A stretch of 64,000 bases of DNA from Corynebacterium freiburgense (GTDB taxonomy: Bacteria; Actinomycetota; Actinomycetes; Mycobacteriales; Mycobacteriaceae), in assembly GCF_030408815.1 (NCBI RefSeq), contig NZ_CP047355.1:1550001-1614000 (forward strand). The letters are read 5' to 3'. Below the pieces are notes generated by a model, which ran no database searches, had not been told where the DNA came from, and saw only the letters and a list, made by a program, of their open reading frames with translations. Shown one piece after another: positions 27,924 to 37,564 of the stretch (position 1 is its first letter; each line of letters begins with the position of its first letter). The position numbers were made by a program, and so were the translations under genes.

Positions 27924-29888
27924 TCATGTTTTAGAATGCAGTGCCGTATAAACAGATTGCGCTAATTTTGGTCCGAATCCTTTTACCGCTGCAATCTCTT
28001 CAACAGTGGCTTCAGAAATCTTTGCCACTGAGCCAAAGTGTTTCACTAGTTCTTGGCGGCGTACCGCTCCAAGCCCTTGAATCGAATCAAGCACCGAACT
28101 ACGCATCCTTTGAGAACGCTGCTGCCTGTGAAAACTAATTGCGAATCTATGGGCCTCATCACGGATTTGTTGGAGCAAAAACAGCGCTTGTGAGGTACGC
28201 GGCAAAATCAATGGGTCTTCTTCCCCTGGCAACCAGACTTCTTCAAGGCGTTTTGCCAATCCTATAAGTGCAATATCGTTAATGCCTAGTTCTTCAAAAA
28301 CTTCTTGCGCTGCATTTACTTGAGGCAGGCCGCCATCAACGATAAATACCTGAGGCGGGTAGGCGAATCGTTTTTGCACGGGCTCATCGCTAAATTCCGT
28401 TGTAGATGGAACAATGCGTTTATCTTCGTGATACCGCTGGAATCGTCGCCGCACTATTTCTGCAATTGAAGCCACATCATTCGAATGCCCGTCCCCTGCG
28501 GCTTCCTGGATTTTATAGCGGCGATAGTCTGCTTTTTTCGGTAGCCCATCTTCAAATACCACCAATGAAGCCACTACATCGGTGCCTTGAATATGCGACA
28601 CATCCGTACATTCGATTCTTAGTACTGGTTCATCAAGGAAGAGCGCTTGTTGTAGCTCTTGGAGCGCGGCAGACCTGGCGGTAAGGTCACCAACACGTTT
28701 GAGTTTGTGTTGTTTTAGGGCTTCTTGAGCATTGCGTTCTACGGTTTCCATAAGCACTCGTTTATCACCGCGTTGAGGTACTCGAAGTTCCACTTTGCTT
28801 CCGCGGAGTTGGCTAAGCCACGTTTCGCTATTCGCGGCGTCATCAGGCATAACTTGGACGAGTACTTCTCGCGGAATTGGGCTTTGGCCAGCTGTTTGCG
28901 CATCAGCGTCCCATCCGGCCCCGGTTTGCGCTGCATTTGCAGCTTCGGCGTGCTCGGCAGCATCCCCATAGAATTGCACAAGAAATTCCTGCAATACTTG
29001 GGAGATTGAGCCATTGTTTTCTACCACCCACCCGCGCTGACCACGGATTCTTCCACCTCGAATATGAAAGATATGGAGAGCGGTTTCTAGTTCGTCGCTG
29101 GCTGTTGCAATAATATCGGCGTCGGTGCCATCGCCAAGGACTACGGCCTGACGTTCCATTACTTTAGTGATTGCTTCGAGGTCGTCACGTAATCTTGCGG
29201 CGCGCTCAAAATCCAATTGTTCGGCAGCCTTGTGCATTTCTGCAGTGAGTTTTTTAGTCACCGGATCGGTGTGCCCAGCCATAAAACTACAAAAGGCCGC
29301 AACAAGCTCTTTATGCTCTTCTGCCGTAACATTCCCTACGCAAGGGGCGCAACATTTTTCAATATACCCTAGAAGACAGGGGCGTCCGAGTTTGGAATGC
29401 CTATTAAATACGCCCTGTGAACAGGTCCTAATTGGAAAGACTCGGGTAAGCAGATCCAGGGTTTCTCTAATCGCCCATGCATGAGAATACGGCCCGAAAT
29501 AGCGGACTCCTTTTCGGCGCGGGCCACGATATACAAAAGCACGTGGGTATTCATTGCCGGTGGATACTGCAAGCATTGGATATGACTTATCGTCCCGATA
29601 TTTCACATTAAAGCGCGGGTCGAATCGCTTAATCCAGGTGTATTCCAATTGCAGGGCTTCCACCTCGCTGGACACTACGGTCCAATCCACACGGTTCGCC
29701 GTAGTAACCATGGTGCGAGTTCGCGGGTGGAGCTGACTCACATCTTGGAAATAGTTGGAAAGCCGTGCCCGGAGGTTTTTGGCTTTTCCAACATAGATAA
29801 CGCGCCCATCTGCGTCTTTGAATGTATAAACACCCGGCTCCACGGGAATGGTTCCGGGTGCTGGGCGATATGTGGCAGGGTCTGCCAT
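27924..29888 (-). CDS. uvrC: Excinuclease ABC subunit C
   Basis: 654 residues. It makes the 3' and 5' incisions of nucleotide excision repair with UvrB. Seen are an N-terminal GIY-YIG nuclease ([20 protein letters not shown]), a UVR motif ([14 protein letters not shown]), an RNase H-like nuclease with [20 protein letters not shown] and [13 protein letters not shown], and C-terminal tandem helix-hairpin-helix motifs ([20 protein letters not shown]). It follows the PH-domain gene by 4 bases. Confidence 0.98.
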   Translation of the reverse strand: MADPATYRPAPGTIPVEPGVYTFKDADGRVIYVGKAKNLRARLSNYFQDVSQLHPRTRTMVTTANRVDWTVVSSEVEALQLEYTWIKRFDPRFNVKYRDDKSYPMLAVSTGNEYPRAFVYRGPRRKGVRYFGPYSHAWAIRETLDLLTRVFPIRTCSQGVFNRHSKLGRPCLLGYIEKCCAPCVGNVTAEEHKELVAAFCSFMAGHTDPVTKKLTAEMHKAAEQLDFERAARLRDDLEAITKVMERQAVVLGDGTDADIIATASDELETALHIFHIRGGRIRGQRGWVVENNGSISQVLQEFLVQFYGDAAEHAEAANAAQTGAGWDADAQTAGQSPIPREVLVQVMPDDAANSETWLSQLRGSKVELRVPQRGDKRVLMETVERNAQEALKQHKLKRVGDLTARSAALQELQQALFLDEPVLRIECTDVSHIQGTDVVASLVVFEDGLPKKADYRRYKIQEAAGDGHSNDVASIAEIVRRRFQRYHEDKRIVPSTTEFSDEPVQKRFAYPPQVFIVDGGLPQVNAAQEVFEELGINDIALIGLAKRLEEVWLPGEEDPLILPRTSQALFLLQQIRDEAHRFAISFHRQQRSQRMRSSVLDSIQGLGAVRRQELVKHFGSVAKISEATVEEIAAVKGFGPKLAQSVYTALHSKT

Positions 29889-29892
29889 ATGA

Positions 29893-30420
29893 TTAGTCCT
29901 CCGGCATATAGCGGTCTTCCAATTCGCGGAATTTCGCTACAGCCTGTACTACTGCTTCACCGTCTGCTGATTGGAATGCCCACATCGGCACAAATTCAAA
30001 TTCTGGGAGTTCCAGACGTGCCCAACGATCAGACTTTGGGAATGAAAGCCCATAGATAACTGACCATGGGTAAAAGCGGGTACCAATAAAGTTCCGTACT
30101 TCTACCCCATCACCATTTGCGCGTACGCGGGGGCGTTGTAATCCCAGCGCGGCAATGGCAAAAATAAGCCCTACGCCCACAAATGCCCACTGGTCTATTG
30201 TGGTTACCGCCGCTCCGGTGTCTCCTACTGCAACAACCATTGCCATAAAAATATGGAGACCGAGCACGCCTATCGCCGAGGCATAGGCAATAAGCTTCAT
30301 ACGTTTTGAAGTCACCACGAGTTCCCATGGCTGTGAGGTTGTAGTGGCGGCATCGGCGGCGACGAGTCGTTCCGTAATGCCTTCAGTTTCTGATGCAGGC
30401 TGCGAAGCATTCACGGCCAT
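29893..30420 (-). CDS. PH-domain-like membrane protein
   Basis: 175 residues. A disordered N-terminus (about 45) is followed by two membrane helices ([20 protein letters not shown] and [17 protein letters not shown]). A cytoplasmic bacterial PH-like domain follows, with [20 protein letters not shown] and [20 protein letters not shown]. Its start shares a base with the ribH stop (TAATG), so it is coupled to riboflavin genes, as in other corynebacteria. Role unknown. Confidence 0.8.
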   Translation of the reverse strand: MAVNASQPASETEGITERLVAADAATTTSQPWELVVTSKRMKLIAYASAIGVLGLHIFMAMVVAVGDTGAAVTTIDQWAFVGVGLIFAIAALGLQRPRVRANGDGVEVRNFIGTRFYPWSVIYGLSFPKSDRWARLELPEFEFVPMWAFQSADGEAVVQAVAKFRELEDRYMPED

Positions 30421-30890
30421 TAGTCTAGCCCTTTTCGAATCCTCGCAAGTACACAGGCCGTATGCAGTGCCGCAATCATCGCATCCGCCCCCTTGTCCTC
30501 ATATTCACCAGTTCTTTCGATTGCTTGTTCCTGGTTCAATGTAGTGAGCACACCATTTCCAATAGGTGTAGACGTATCCAGCGCAATACGCGTTAAACCC
30601 TGAGTCACAGAATCGCACACGTAGTCGAAGTGGGGAGTGCTGCCACGCACAACGCAACCTAGGGCCACCACGGCGTCGAAACGCGGAGCAAGCTCCTGCA
30701 CAACCACTGGCAACTCTAAGGCACCCACCACCCGAAATTCGCTTATCGACGCCCCACAATGTTCAGCTTTTGCAATGGCACTTGTACGGAGCCGTTCACA
30801 AATCTCTGCATTCCATGTAGAAGTAACAATCGCTACTCGAAGGCCTGTTGCATCAATATGATCAATATCTGGTAAGCCTGCCGCACTCAT
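30420..30890 (-). CDS. ribH: 6,7-dimethyl-8-ribityllumazine synthase
   Basis: 156 residues. Condenses 5-amino-6-ribitylamino-uracil with dihydroxybutanone phosphate. The substrate-binding blocks [28 protein letters not shown] and [16 protein letters not shown] are present, the catalytic His being in the last. Its ATG overlaps the ribBA stop by four bases. Confidence 0.97.
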   Translation of the reverse strand: MSAAGLPDIDHIDATGLRVAIVTSTWNAEICERLRTSAIAKAEHCGASISEFRVVGALELPVVVQELAPRFDAVVALGCVVRGSTPHFDYVCDSVTQGLTRIALDTSTPIGNGVLTTLNQEQAIERTGEYEDKGADAMIAALHTACVLARIRKGLD

Positions 30891-32152
30891 GAATCAACCT
30901 CTGTATCAGTCTCAAATTCCGCAACCTCAGGCAAATCATGGCCCATGCGATCCCGTTTAGTACGCAAATAATTCAGGTTATCTGGATAGACTTTGACGGG
31001 AACCGCAGTTCTGCCAACAATGCTAATACCGTGGCCGTTTAAACCATGACGCTTTGTTGGATTATTACTAATCAAATTCAATGATGTGATACCTAAATCC
31101 CTAAGGATCTGGGCACCAGTACCAAATTCGCGCGCGTCCGCAGGGTATCCAAGGGCAAGGTTAGCGTCTACAGTATCCACACCACTATCTTGCAATTGAT
31201 AGGCCTTGAGCTTGGCCAATAACCCAATGCCGCGACCTTCATGGCCCCGCATATAGAGCACTACTCCCCGGCCTTCTTGCTGGATATGGCGTAGCGAATA
31301 GTGCAATTGTTGCCCACAATCGCAGCGCCGAGACCCAAAAACATCACCAGTAAGACATTCGGAATGCACCCGCACGGGCACACCTTCGCCGGTAATATCC
31401 CCAACCACCACGGCCATGTGTTCGACACCATCAACACGGTTGCGGTAACCAAATGCTTGAAACTCACCAAAATCTGTTGGCAACCGAGTTTCAGTAACTC
31501 GTTCTACTAAAACCTCATGCTGGCGCCGCCACGCAATCAACCCTGCAATCGAAATCATTTTCAAGTCATGCTTGTCCGCAAAGCGGCGCAGCTCCGGTGC
31601 TCGCGCCATATCCGTGGGATCGTCTTCACTCACAATTTCACACAGCACACCAGCTGGTGAAAGCCCTGCTGCACGGGCTAAATCCACAGCGGCTTCCGTA
31701 TGCCCAGCACGTACCAATACGCCACCATCACGAGCCCGCAATGGCACAATATGACCTGGTCGAGTAAAGTCACTCGGCCCAAAATCAGGTGACGCCAGCC
31801 GGCGCAATGTCTCCGCCCTATTTGCCGCCGAAATCCCGGTAGAGCCAGTCGCAGCATCCACGGTCACTGTATAGGCAGTCGCACGAATATCCTGGTTAAT
31901 AGCGGACATTGGCGGCAAACCCAACCGGTCACATTCCTCCGCTGTAAGTGCCGCGCAAATATAGCCAGACGTATGCCGCACCATAAAAGCGACTAATTCC
32001 GGGGTTGCTTTTTCTGCCGCAAAGATAAGGTCGCCTTCGTTTTCACGATCTTCATCATCAACAACAACAATTGGCTTACCTGCGTGTATATCAGCTATTG
32101 CAGAATCAACGCTATCAAAACGCACGCTATTTACCTGATGGTTTTCTTCCAC
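30887..32152 (-). CDS. ribBA: Bifunctional 3,4-dihydroxy-2-butanone-4-phosphate synthase / GTP cyclohydrolase II
   Basis: 421 residues. The N-terminal RibB half (about 1-205) has [19 protein letters not shown] and [17 protein letters not shown]. The C-terminal RibA half (about 215-400) has the zinc cysteines in [20 protein letters not shown] and the [16 protein letters not shown] site. It therefore supplies both riboflavin precursors. The GTG start lacks a strong ribosome site, so it may depend on coupling or on its own leader; 105 bases separate it from ribE. Confidence 0.97.
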   Translation of the reverse strand: MEENHQVNSVRFDSVDSAIADIHAGKPIVVVDDEDRENEGDLIFAAEKATPELVAFMVRHTSGYICAALTAEECDRLGLPPMSAINQDIRATAYTVTVDAATGSTGISAANRAETLRRLASPDFGPSDFTRPGHIVPLRARDGGVLVRAGHTEAAVDLARAAGLSPAGVLCEIVSEDDPTDMARAPELRRFADKHDLKMISIAGLIAWRRQHEVLVERVTETRLPTDFGEFQAFGYRNRVDGVEHMAVVVGDITGEGVPVRVHSECLTGDVFGSRRCDCGQQLHYSLRHIQQEGRGVVLYMRGHEGRGIGLLAKLKAYQLQDSGVDTVDANLALGYPADAREFGTGAQILRDLGITSLNLISNNPTKRHGLNGHGISIVGRTAVPVKVYPDNLNYLRTKRDRMGHDLPEVAEFETDTEVDS

Positions 32153-32257
32153 AGAACTCTGACCTGTCTAATCCAAAAAGGATTTGTATATATCATGTCA
32201 ACAATACCGAGAAAATACTCAAAAAATTACGCAATACAATATGCAGCACCTACCACC

Positions 32258-32854
32258 CTATGATTCCTGGTTCCCAAGTAAACGTTCAACATATTTAGCT
32301 AATACATCCACTTCTAGATTCACAGCATCCCCAACCTGCAGTTCCCCCAACACAGTATCCCGCAGAGTCATCGGGATAAGTGAAACTTCAAAATAGTTTT
32401 CACGCAGTGCACTTACCGTCAGTGAAGTGCCGTGTACAGTAATTGAACCTTTTTCCACAACATACCGGGCTAGTGCTTCCGGCAAGGAAATCCGTAGTAC
32501 ATCCCAGTTGCTAGAGTGCTCGCGACTTAATAATTCTCCAACGCCATCGACATGGCCTTGCACAATATGACCGCCGAATCGACCCTGCACCGACATTGCC
32601 CGTTCAAGATTCACATTGCTACCTACACGCAGCGTTCCAAGGCTCGAGCGAGTAAGCGTTTCTTGCATACAGTCTGCTTGGAAAAAATCTCCATTGCGGT
32701 CCGCCACTGTTAAGCACACACCACTAACAGAGATAGAATCTCCAAGGCGAGCATCTTCTAAAACCTTCGGCGCCTTAATGGTGATCCGCACAGAATCGCC
32801 CAGGTCTACAATATCTGTAACCTGTCCAATTTCTTCAATGATTCCGGTAAACAT
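32258..32854 (-). CDS. ribE: Riboflavin synthase alpha chain
   Basis: 198 residues made of two homologous lumazine-binding barrels (repeat 1 with MFTGIIEEIGQV and ISVSGVCLTVADRNGDFFQA, repeat 2 with GHIVQGHVDGVGELL and ITVHGTSLTVSAL). Dismutates two lumazines into riboflavin and the pyrimidine precursor. The first barrel motif MFTGIIEE is intact. It abuts ribD without spacing. Confidence 0.97.
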   Translation of the reverse strand: MFTGIIEEIGQVTDIVDLGDSVRITIKAPKVLEDARLGDSISVSGVCLTVADRNGDFFQADCMQETLTRSSLGTLRVGSNVNLERAMSVQGRFGGHIVQGHVDGVGELLSREHSSNWDVLRISLPEALARYVVEKGSITVHGTSLTVSALRENYFEVSLIPMTLRDTVLGELQVGDAVNLEVDVLAKYVERLLGNQES

Positions 32855-33814
32855 TTATTTTCCTAAATCCAGTAATACGTCGTTTCCTAATTGCACTACC
32901 CGCCGCATATGATAACGCTCGGCTTGTTGAATTGTTGTTGCAATTGGAGCCGTTAATACGCCCCTGCCATCTCCCAATATTGCCGGTGCAATATAAGCGT
33001 GTATTGCATCGATATAGCCTTGTTGCATAAACGACGTAGCCAGTCCAGCACCACCCTCTAGGAGTACATTCCGCGCACCAAGCTTCCAGAGTTCCAATAA
33101 ACATTCGCTTGGAGAACTGTAGTGGAGAAAATCCCCTGGTACTTCCCTGCTACCAATAACTACTCGTAATGGTTGGTGCTTATATAGTGAGCCATCTGGT
33201 TTACGCGCGGTAAGTTTCGGCCGATCCACTAATGCGGTTTGCGTGCCAATGATTATTGCGTCGCGCTGCGCTCGATCAGCATGGGCGTATTCACGAGCTT
33301 GTTCGCCTGTAATCCATTGGCTTGTTCCATCAAGTGCCGCGGTAAAACCGTCCAATGTATGTGCGGTTTTCCAAGTAACGTGCGGGCGCCCTAAACGAGT
33401 CGCCGCAAGCCAAGGCTCAAGGGGTGTGACCTGCGCTGAAACCTGCTCGACAATAATGCCGTGTGCTCGCAGAAAATCCGCGCCACCCGAAGCGATTGGA
33501 TTGGGATCCGAATGAACGTACACCACTTTACGAATTCCTGCAGCGACCAGGGCCGCGGCACATGGGCCAGTGCGCCCAGTATGGTTGCATGGTTCTAAAG
33601 TAACCACAGCGGTACCGCCGTGGGCTTGAGCACCGGCCGCCTGCAATGCCATAACCTCAGCATGCGCGCCTCCCGGTGGTTGTGTGGCACCCACCCCAAC
33701 CAGGTTTCCATCGGAAGAAAGAATTGCCGCGCCCACCGGCGGATTCGGGCTGGTGGTTCCCACTACCTCGGCGGAAGCGTCAATTGCTCGTTGCAGAGCT
33801 TCTACAATCTCCAT
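32855..33814 (-). CDS. ribD: Bifunctional diaminohydroxyphosphoribosylaminopyrimidine deaminase / 5-amino-6-uracil reductase
   Basis: 319 residues from the ATG at 33814; the open frame extends upstream into rpe and is not used there. The N-terminal deaminase zinc site is GGAHAEVMALQAAG with LEPCNHTGRTGPCAAAL. The C-terminal reductase domain contains DGFTAALDGTSQWITGEQAR. The end of the protein, VLEGGAG at about residue 252, belongs to the reductase NADPH site. Ten bases separate it from rpe. Confidence 0.95.
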   Translation of the reverse strand: MEIVEALQRAIDASAEVVGTTSPNPPVGAAILSSDGNLVGVGATQPPGGAHAEVMALQAAGAQAHGGTAVVTLEPCNHTGRTGPCAAALVAAGIRKVVYVHSDPNPIASGGADFLRAHGIIVEQVSAQVTPLEPWLAATRLGRPHVTWKTAHTLDGFTAALDGTSQWITGEQAREYAHADRAQRDAIIIGTQTALVDRPKLTARKPDGSLYKHQPLRVVIGSREVPGDFLHYSSPSECLLELWKLGARNVLLEGGAGLATSFMQQGYIDAIHAYIAPAILGDGRGVLTAPIATTIQQAERYHMRRVVQLGNDVLLDLGK

Positions 33815-33824
33815 GAACGCATTC

Positions 33825-34487
33825 TTAGCGACGCCGCGCCAGCTCCGCAAGTTTGCGAACTTCAGCATCCGGGTCCTCAGCACCAAACACTGCTGAACCA
33901 GCAACATAGGCATCACAGCCAGCATCCGCAGCGGCACCTATTGTGCTTTCAGAAATTCCCCCGTCGATTTCAATAATCACGTCAAGATTCCGGGAATCAA
34001 TTTCACTGCGCAGTGTGCGAACTTTGTCTAATTGGTCGGGCATAAAGGATTGCCCACCAAAACCTGGTTCAACGCTCATAACAAGCACGAGGCCAAAATG
34101 CTCAAGATCCGGCAAATATGGTTCAATCGGGGTTTTGGGGCGCAATGAGAAACCTGGACGGATTCCTTTGCTCCGAAGATATTTTGCAAGTGCTACGTGG
34201 TCATCGGTGGCTTCCACATGAAACGTAATACCAGTAGCACCTGCCTTAATATAGTCATCAACCCAACGTTCCGGGTTTTCAATCATAAGGTGGACATCTA
34301 GTGGCTTTGTTGTCACCGCATTTACGTCGGCAGTAATACCAGCACCAAAGGAAAGATTTGGCACAAAGTGGCCATCCATAATGTCCACATGGATCCAATC
34401 AGCACTCTGAACACGCTGGATATCTTCACCTAATCGAGCAAAATTTGCGGCAAGAATAGAGGGAGCAATGATCGGTTTGTTCGACAT
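33825..34487 (-). CDS. rpe: Ribulose-phosphate 3-epimerase
   Basis: 220 residues, a TIM barrel interconverting ribulose 5-phosphate and xylulose 5-phosphate. Seen are APSILAANFARLGEDI, the metal/catalytic block WIHVDIMDGHFVPNLSFG, HLMIENPERWVDDYIKAG, MSVEPGFGGQSFMP, and the second catalytic aspartate in EIDGGISESTIGAAADAG. It feeds ribulose 5-phosphate into the riboflavin genes downstream. Confidence 0.97.
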   Translation of the reverse strand: MSNKPIIAPSILAANFARLGEDIQRVQSADWIHVDIMDGHFVPNLSFGAGITADVNAVTTKPLDVHLMIENPERWVDDYIKAGATGITFHVEATDDHVALAKYLRSKGIRPGFSLRPKTPIEPYLPDLEHFGLVLVMSVEPGFGGQSFMPDQLDKVRTLRSEIDSRNLDVIIEIDGGISESTIGAAADAGCDAYVAGSAVFGAEDPDAEVRKLAELARRR

Positions 34488-34520
34488 AAACCCATCATAA
34501 CCCTCCCATTACATACTGCA

Positions 34521-35993
34521 TCAAAGCTCATCAGCGGGCTTTCGCAAAACAGCAAAGAACATGGCGTCTGTACCGTGACGATGCGGCCACATTTGTACAG
34601 AGCGCTCCGAACCAACATTTTCCATACCTGGAACTAAACTCTTTGCATCAAGTTCTTCCGCCCCAAGTTCAGCGACTGCTTTATCCACAATTTCTCGAGT
34701 TTCACGTAAATCCGGAGAACAAGTCGAATACACCACCACTCCACCTGGGCGCACTAAGCCATATGCAGCGTGCAAAAGGTCATATTGCAATACGCTGAGC
34801 CCAGCAATATCGGATTCTTGCTTCCGCCATCGCGCTTCCGGCCGGCGACGTAATGCACCAAGACCAGAACACGGCGCATCAACTAAAACTCGATCAAAAC
34901 CGGGTTCCAAATCTGGAGTACGACCATCACCAATATGTACATCCACCGGCAAACCAATAGTAAGTTTTTCTACTAATTGTGCGCGGTGCGGAGCGATTTC
35001 AACAGCGTCGACGCGCGCGCCGTCGATACGCGCAAGTGCACCCATTAATGCAGCCTTGCCACCAGGGCCAGCACAAAGATCCAGCCAGCGGCCAGTGTCT
35101 ACACCTAGTAATGGGGCTTCAGTAACTGCTCGGGCAATAAGCTGGCTACCTTCATCCTGCACCGCAGCAAAACCTTGACGCACCGCCGCAATATCGCCAG
35201 GATTACCGCCATCTAAATACACTGCATATGGCGAGTACTTCCCCTCCTCCCCGCCAGTAATAAGTGCAAGCTCCTCCGCACTCATCTCACCTGGGCGAGC
35301 AGCCAAATGTACTTTCGGACGTTGGGAATCACCTTCGAGCGCCGCGCCAAGCTCCTCAACTCCGATCGTGCGTGCGAAACTCTCGGCAATCCACGTTGGG
35401 TGTGCATATTTGAACGCTAATGCAGGAATCTCCTCTTTTGGCGTAAGCCGCGCAAACCATGTACTGCGGCGCGAACGCGTAATAGCCCGCATGACTGCAT
35501 TTGCAAACCCTTTTAGTTTTTCCACCGTTAGCCGAACGGTTGTATCAACAGCCGCATGAGGCTCTACACGGGTATACAACAATTGATATGTGCCAAGCCG
35601 CAGTGCATCCAATAAATCGGGATCAATTTGATCCACCGGTCGTGTCGAGGCAGCATCGATTACCGCATCTAAGACACCTAAATTACGCAATGTGCCATAG
35701 GTAATTTCGGTGGCAAATGCCGCATCGCGGCCCGTAATTTCCCGTTCACGCAACATATTCGGCAATACGAGATTGGCATACGCGTCTTGCTCCCGAACCT
35801 GCCGGAGCACATCCATTGCAGCAATTCGGGGCGGATCCACAGCCAATGCAACTGCCCTATCACGGTGCTGATCCCGCTGAGAAGCACCCTGATCAGTATG
35901 CTTTTTAGCTGCTTTACGTGCACGAGCCGCCTCAGCTTCTTTTTGTCGCTGAGATGTGCCTCGGGCACGCGATCGAAAACCACTCATTGCCAC
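34521..35993 (-). CDS. rsmB: 16S rRNA (cytosine-5-)-methyltransferase RsmB
   Basis: 490 residues. The N-terminal NusB-like RNA-binding domain (residues about 60-195) follows a basic tail. The methyltransferase domain has the SAM site WLDLCAGPGGKAALMGAL and the two catalytic cysteines in LVDAPCSGLGALRRRPEARW and VYSTCSPDLRETREIVD. It overlaps the fmt 3' end by 10 bases; an ATG two codons later is equally possible. Confidence 0.94.
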   Translation of the reverse strand: MAMSGFRSRARGTSQRQKEAEAARARKAAKKHTDQGASQRDQHRDRAVALAVDPPRIAAMDVLRQVREQDAYANLVLPNMLREREITGRDAAFATEITYGTLRNLGVLDAVIDAASTRPVDQIDPDLLDALRLGTYQLLYTRVEPHAAVDTTVRLTVEKLKGFANAVMRAITRSRRSTWFARLTPKEEIPALAFKYAHPTWIAESFARTIGVEELGAALEGDSQRPKVHLAARPGEMSAEELALITGGEEGKYSPYAVYLDGGNPGDIAAVRQGFAAVQDEGSQLIARAVTEAPLLGVDTGRWLDLCAGPGGKAALMGALARIDGARVDAVEIAPHRAQLVEKLTIGLPVDVHIGDGRTPDLEPGFDRVLVDAPCSGLGALRRRPEARWRKQESDIAGLSVLQYDLLHAAYGLVRPGGVVVYSTCSPDLRETREIVDKAVAELGAEELDAKSLVPGMENVGSERSVQMWPHRHGTDAMFFAVLRKPADEL

Positions 35994-36919
35994 ACCAATC
36001 CTTTAGTATTTTGCAAACCACGCGCCCAATCGACTGCAGGCATCATTTTCTTTCCCGGAGGTTGCAACATTGACAGTTGCACCACCTGAGAACCAGTACC
36101 AATAAACACACCAGATTTTTCGATACTTACTTCGCCAGGACGTAAATCATTGCGTTCCGTACAAATCACAGGACGAACCTTTATTCGATCGCCATTATAT
36201 TCGGTCCAAGCGCCGGGGCCAGGCGTATAGGCTCGAATATTGCGATCGATCTGATCCGCGGGCAAAGACCAATCGATGCGCGCATCCTCCTTGGTAATTT
36301 TTGCCGCATACGTCGCTTCGCCCGACTGCGGCACCGCTTTCAATGTGCCGGCCTGTAAACCATCCATGGTTTCTACCAGCAAATCCCCGCCTAAGTACGC
36401 CAAACGGGTAAGCAAATCATCGGTCGTATCTTCGGGCAGAATTTCAGTAGTTATAGTGGCTAACACTGGGCCGGTGTCCAAGCCTTGTTCAATCCGAAAC
36501 GTTGACGCCCCAGTGATGGCATCACCAGCACGAATCGCTGCTTGTACCGGAGCAGCACCTCGCCACATTGGCAAGAGTGAAAAATGCAGGTTCACCCAAC
36601 CATGCGGAGCGATGTTAAGAAGATCTTCGGTTACTAGATTTCCGTAAGCCACAACTGGAATGCAGTCTGGGGCGAGCTCCGCTATGCGCGCCCTAATGGC
36701 CTGCCCATCAGTAGTATCTGGTTTTAATGTTGCGGGTTTTAAAACCTCAATATCATGCTGCTGAGCCAATGCAGCAACCGGTGATGGATGCAAAGTACGA
36801 CCACGGCCCTTTTTTGCATCTGGCCGAGTAAGCACAGCAATAACTTCATGTTGCGAGGCCAAAAGTTTTTCCAAAGCAACTACGGCAGGTTCAGGAGTGC
36901 CAGCAAAAATTACACGCAT
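35984..36919 (-). CDS. fmt: Methionyl-tRNA formyltransferase
   Basis: 311 residues. Formylates initiator Met-tRNA. The N-terminal Rossmann formyltransferase domain has MRVIFAGTPEPAVVALEKLL, HFSLLPMWRGAAPVQAAIRA (catalytic region) and DTGPVLA. The C-terminal tRNA-binding OB domain ends near LQPPGKKMMPAVDWARG. It follows def by 18 bases, the standard def-fmt pair. Confidence 0.97.
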   Translation of the reverse strand: MRVIFAGTPEPAVVALEKLLASQHEVIAVLTRPDAKKGRGRTLHPSPVAALAQQHDIEVLKPATLKPDTTDGQAIRARIAELAPDCIPVVAYGNLVTEDLLNIAPHGWVNLHFSLLPMWRGAAPVQAAIRAGDAITGASTFRIEQGLDTGPVLATITTEILPEDTTDDLLTRLAYLGGDLLVETMDGLQAGTLKAVPQSGEATYAAKITKEDARIDWSLPADQIDRNIRAYTPGPGAWTEYNGDRIKVRPVICTERNDLRPGEVSIEKSGVFIGTGSQVVQLSMLQPPGKKMMPAVDWARGLQNTKGLVWQ

Positions 36920-36937
36920 GGGAATGTACGACCTTCT

Positions 36938-37447
36938 TTACTTTTGGAACCAGTCCGAGACACGAATTTCCGCCATCGCTTCTTTCCTCAATTCAGGGGA
37001 AAGTCGTTTAATAAAAAGCACGCCATCAAGGTGATCAGTCTCGTGTTGAATACAGCGAGCAAGAAGACCTTCGGCTTCAAAGCTGACTGGCTGACCGTCT
37101 TTATCTTGGCCAGTCACCTTTACCTTGGCGTATCGCTGTGTATCTTTATGGATCCCTGGGATAGATAAACAACCCTCACTATCAGTTATTGTTTCTTCCC
37201 CGATTGCTTCCCATACGGGATTAATAATGTGTCCACGCATTTCAGGGAATTGGTGGGAGCAGTCATACACAAAAACGCGTCGTGTTACCCCAATTTGATT
37301 AGCAGCCAGCCCAACACCCTCATAATGATCCATTGTTTCCAACATGTCATCCACGAGTTTTGCAATGCCAGCATCAAATTCCGTAACAGGATCAGCCCGG
37401 GAAATCAATACCGGATCACCAAACAATCGAACTTCGCGGATGGCCAT
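36938..37447 (-). CDS. def: Peptide deformylase
   Basis: 169 residues. Removes the formyl group from new proteins. The three classic motifs are present: GVGLAANQIG, EGCLSIPG with the metal Cys, and CIQHETDHLDGVLFI with the two metal His and catalytic Glu. Paired with fmt. Confidence 0.97.
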   Translation of the reverse strand: MAIREVRLFGDPVLISRADPVTEFDAGIAKLVDDMLETMDHYEGVGLAANQIGVTRRVFVYDCSHQFPEMRGHIINPVWEAIGEETITDSEGCLSIPGIHKDTQRYAKVKVTGQDKDGQPVSFEAEGLLARCIQHETDHLDGVLFIKRLSPELRKEAMAEIRVSDWFQK

Positions 37448-37564
37448 AATACGAATCGCTCCTTAGTAGTAATGCATCTTTAAAAAAACATTGGTATGGC
37501 ATTTATCCTAACCGCGAATGCAATAAATCCAATGTTGTCGAGTCGCCGGGCTCTGCATGAGGTA

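Noticed and set aside
32153..32257. Possible FMN riboswitch between ribBA and ribE
   Set aside because: Only 105 bases, AT-rich, and none of the conserved FMN-aptamer segments can be seen.
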